From an uncultured Sphingomonas sp. (GTDB lineage: Bacteria; Pseudomonadota; Alphaproteobacteria; Sphingomonadales; Sphingomonadaceae): DNA of 15,323 nt. The DNA lies in contig CAMPJH010000021.1 of NCBI GenBank assembly GCA_946886845.1, forward strand, positions 1 to 15,323, read 5' to 3'. Position 1 is the stretch's first letter. Each line of letters opens with the position of its first letter. Under the pieces are notes generated by a model. The model searched no databases. It saw nothing but the letters and a program-made list of their open reading frames with translations, and was not told the DNA's origin. A program made the position numbers and the translations under genes. Of the stretch, positions 13,958-15,323 are shown one piece after another.

Positions 13958-15323
13958 GCTGCGACAAAGCGGTGGCGACCGCCGCTGCCAGCGCGCCGAC
14001 GGTGAACGGCTTTCGAAGCAGCTCGTAACCGATCAGGTTTTCGCTATCGCCTTCGCCGACATAGCCGGTGACGAACAGCACCGCAAAGTCGCCGCGCTTG
14101 GCCTTCAGGTTGCGGATCAGCTCCGGTCCGGTCATTTCCGGCATGATGACGTCGCTGATGACGAGGTCGAACTTCTGCTCGTCGAACGCCTTGATCGCCT
14201 CCTCGCCGCTGGCGCAGGCGACCGGGTCGTAATCGAGGTCCTGGAGCGCTTCGACGGTCGAGGTGCGGACCCGCGGATCGTCCTCGACGACCAGGATCCG
14301 GGCGCCCGGGACTCGCTCGTCTTCGCTCATCCGGGTCGCGGCCGAATGCAGCCGGATCGGTGCCTTGGCGGCACTTCGCGGCAGATAGATCGATACGGTC
14401 GTGCCTTTGCCGACCTCGCTTTCAATTCCGACCTCGCCGCCGGACTGGTGGGCGAAGCCGAAGATCTGGCTGAGGCCAAGGCCGGTGCCCTTGCCGACCG
14501 GCTTGGTGGTGAAGAACGGCTCGAAGGCGCGCTCCTTGACCTCCGGTTCCATTCCGCAGCCGGTGTCGGTCACCGCGATCCGGACATATTCGCCAGGGCG
14601 GATGTCGCCGACCTCATTGGCGGCGACCTTGATGTTGTCGGAGCTGATCCGGAGCCGGCCGACCCCGTCCATCGCGTCGCGCGCGTTGACCGCCAGGTTG
14701 ACGATCGCATTTTCCAGCTGGTGGGGATCGACATAGACCGGCCAGCTGTCGTCGGCGACGTCGACGTCGACCTGGATTCGCTCGCCGAGCGTCCGGTCGA
14801 GCAGGTCGGACATGCCGCCGACCAGCCCGGCCGGTTCGACCCGTTCGGGGAGCAGCGGCTCGGAGCGGGCGAACGACAGCAGCCGGCGGGTCAGTGCCGC
14901 CGCCCGGGTCGCGCCCTCCATCGCATTGTTGAGGTGCGCCATCACCTCGCGGCGCGGCCCGTTGAGCCGCCGCCGGGCGCGGTCGTCGCCGCCGACCACG
15001 ACCGCCAGCATGTTGTTGAAGTCGTGGGCGATGCCGCCGGTCAGCTGGCCGACCGCCTCCATCTTCTGGACCTGGCGAAGCTGCGCCTCGGCCGCCTGCC
15101 GCTCTTCGGCCTCGGCCTTCAGCGCCTGATTGGCTTCCCACAGCTCCTGGGTACGGTCGCGCACCGCTTCCTCGAGCACTTCGGCGCGCTCCGACTCAGT
15201 TTCGGCCTGGCGCCGGGCATAAGCGAACTGGCGGATCGCCTGGATCGCGACCAGCCCGAGGAAGATGGCGCCGATCCCGACCAGCACACCGAGCCAGCTC
15301 AGATAATCGGTCAGCCGGTCGGC
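13914..15323 (-). CDS. Hybrid sensor histidine kinase with C-terminal receiver (N-terminus cut at right edge)
   Basis: 469 residues are visible, with no stop up to the right edge, so the sensor part lies beyond it. The order is a membrane helix (about 10-31), a coiled-coil linker rich in Glu/Gln/Ala (36-92), and a HisKA-type domain with GGIAHDFNN (phospho-accepting His near visible residue 100). Next come the ATPase domain with N-box ([10 protein letters not shown]), [14 protein letters not shown] and GKGTGLGLS, then a receiver domain from about 340 with VVEDD, phospho-accepting Asp in ISDVIMPEM (near 391) and LRKPF. Such hybrids usually pass phosphate to a separate phosphotransferase, or the receiver tunes the kinase. 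The GTG at 15287 is not a credible start because it falls within the membrane helix. The signal and the target are unknown. Confidence 0.93.
   Translation of the reverse strand, partial: ADRLTDYLSWLGVLVGIGAIFLGLVAIQAIRQFAYARRQAETESERAEVLEEAVRDRTQELWEANQALKAEAEERQAAEAQLRQVQKMEAVGQLTGGIAHDFNNMLAVVVGGDDRARRRLNGPRREVMAHLNNAMEGATRAAALTRRLLSFARSEPLLPERVEPAGLVGGMSDLLDRTLGERIQVDVDVADDSWPVYVDPHQLENAIVNLAVNARDAMDGVGRLRISSDNIKVAANEVGDIRPGEYVRIAVTDTGCGMEPEVKERAFEPFFTTKPVGKGTGLGLSQIFGFAHQSGGEVGIESEVGKGTTVSIYLPRSAAKAPIRLHSAATRMSEDERVPGARILVVEDDPRVRTSTVEALQDLDYDPVACASGEEAIKAFDEQKFDLVISDVIMPEMTGPELIRNLKAKRGDFAVLFVTGYVGEGDSENLIGYELLRKPFTVGALAAAVATALSQPSEPRRTSGAAAAR

Noticed and set aside
15285..15287. GTG at 15287 as the start of the histidine kinase
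   Set aside because: It falls inside the membrane helix and the frame stays open to the window edge, so the gene is simply cut.

Overview
The window looks like a chromosomal core region of a GC-rich alphaproteobacterium, most likely a sphingomonad (Sphingomonadales). The supports are the gene content, the alphaproteobacterial type of SerC, an ErpA-XthA pair, heavy use of GTG and TTG starts, and a concentration of lipid and envelope genes. Genus cannot be fixed from the sequence alone. There are no tRNA or rRNA genes, insertion sequences, CRISPR arrays or phage genes. All of the sequence is densely coding, with 14 genes called: 12 complete or apparently complete, and one cut at each edge.

Left block (1-4805, all minus strand): serC and serA (overlapping by GTGA) make phosphoserine from 3-phosphoglycerate. 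They are followed by an outer-membrane-type lipoprotein of the endonuclease/exonuclease/phosphatase fold, a small two-helix membrane protein of DUF6766 type, and purA (adenylosuccinate synthetase, cut at the left edge). Gaps are 49-66 nt, so one transcript is possible. A hairpin in the leader of the small membrane protein gene covers its ribosome binding site.

Middle block (4806-7278): a 374-nt spacer separates divergent serC and an M23 (LytM) peptidase gene. It carries an inverted pair of CtrA-like half-sites. The M23 gene is followed on the plus strand by erpA (iron-sulfur carrier) and an xthA-type exonuclease III gene, both with GTG starts.

Right block (7275-13957): a lipid and envelope cluster. 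It holds a large GNAT-fold acyltransferase (minus), a membrane fatty acid desaturase (plus), and lptG and lptF (minus, GTGA overlap), which encode the permease of the lipopolysaccharide exporter. Divergent from lptF is a two-gene unit: a DAGK-family lipid kinase and a protein that aligns by eye with mitochondrial Tam41, the CTP:phosphatidate cytidylyltransferase. Together these two could phosphorylate a lipid and then activate it with CTP. This pair is the most interesting part of the window, particularly if the organism makes sphingolipids.

Right edge (13914-15323, minus): a hybrid sensor histidine kinase with a C-terminal receiver domain, cut at its N-terminus by the window end. Its 3' end overlaps the Tam41-like gene by 44 nt on the opposite strand. 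All three convergent gene pairs in the window are packed within a few bases or overlap, leaving no room for ordinary terminators between them.
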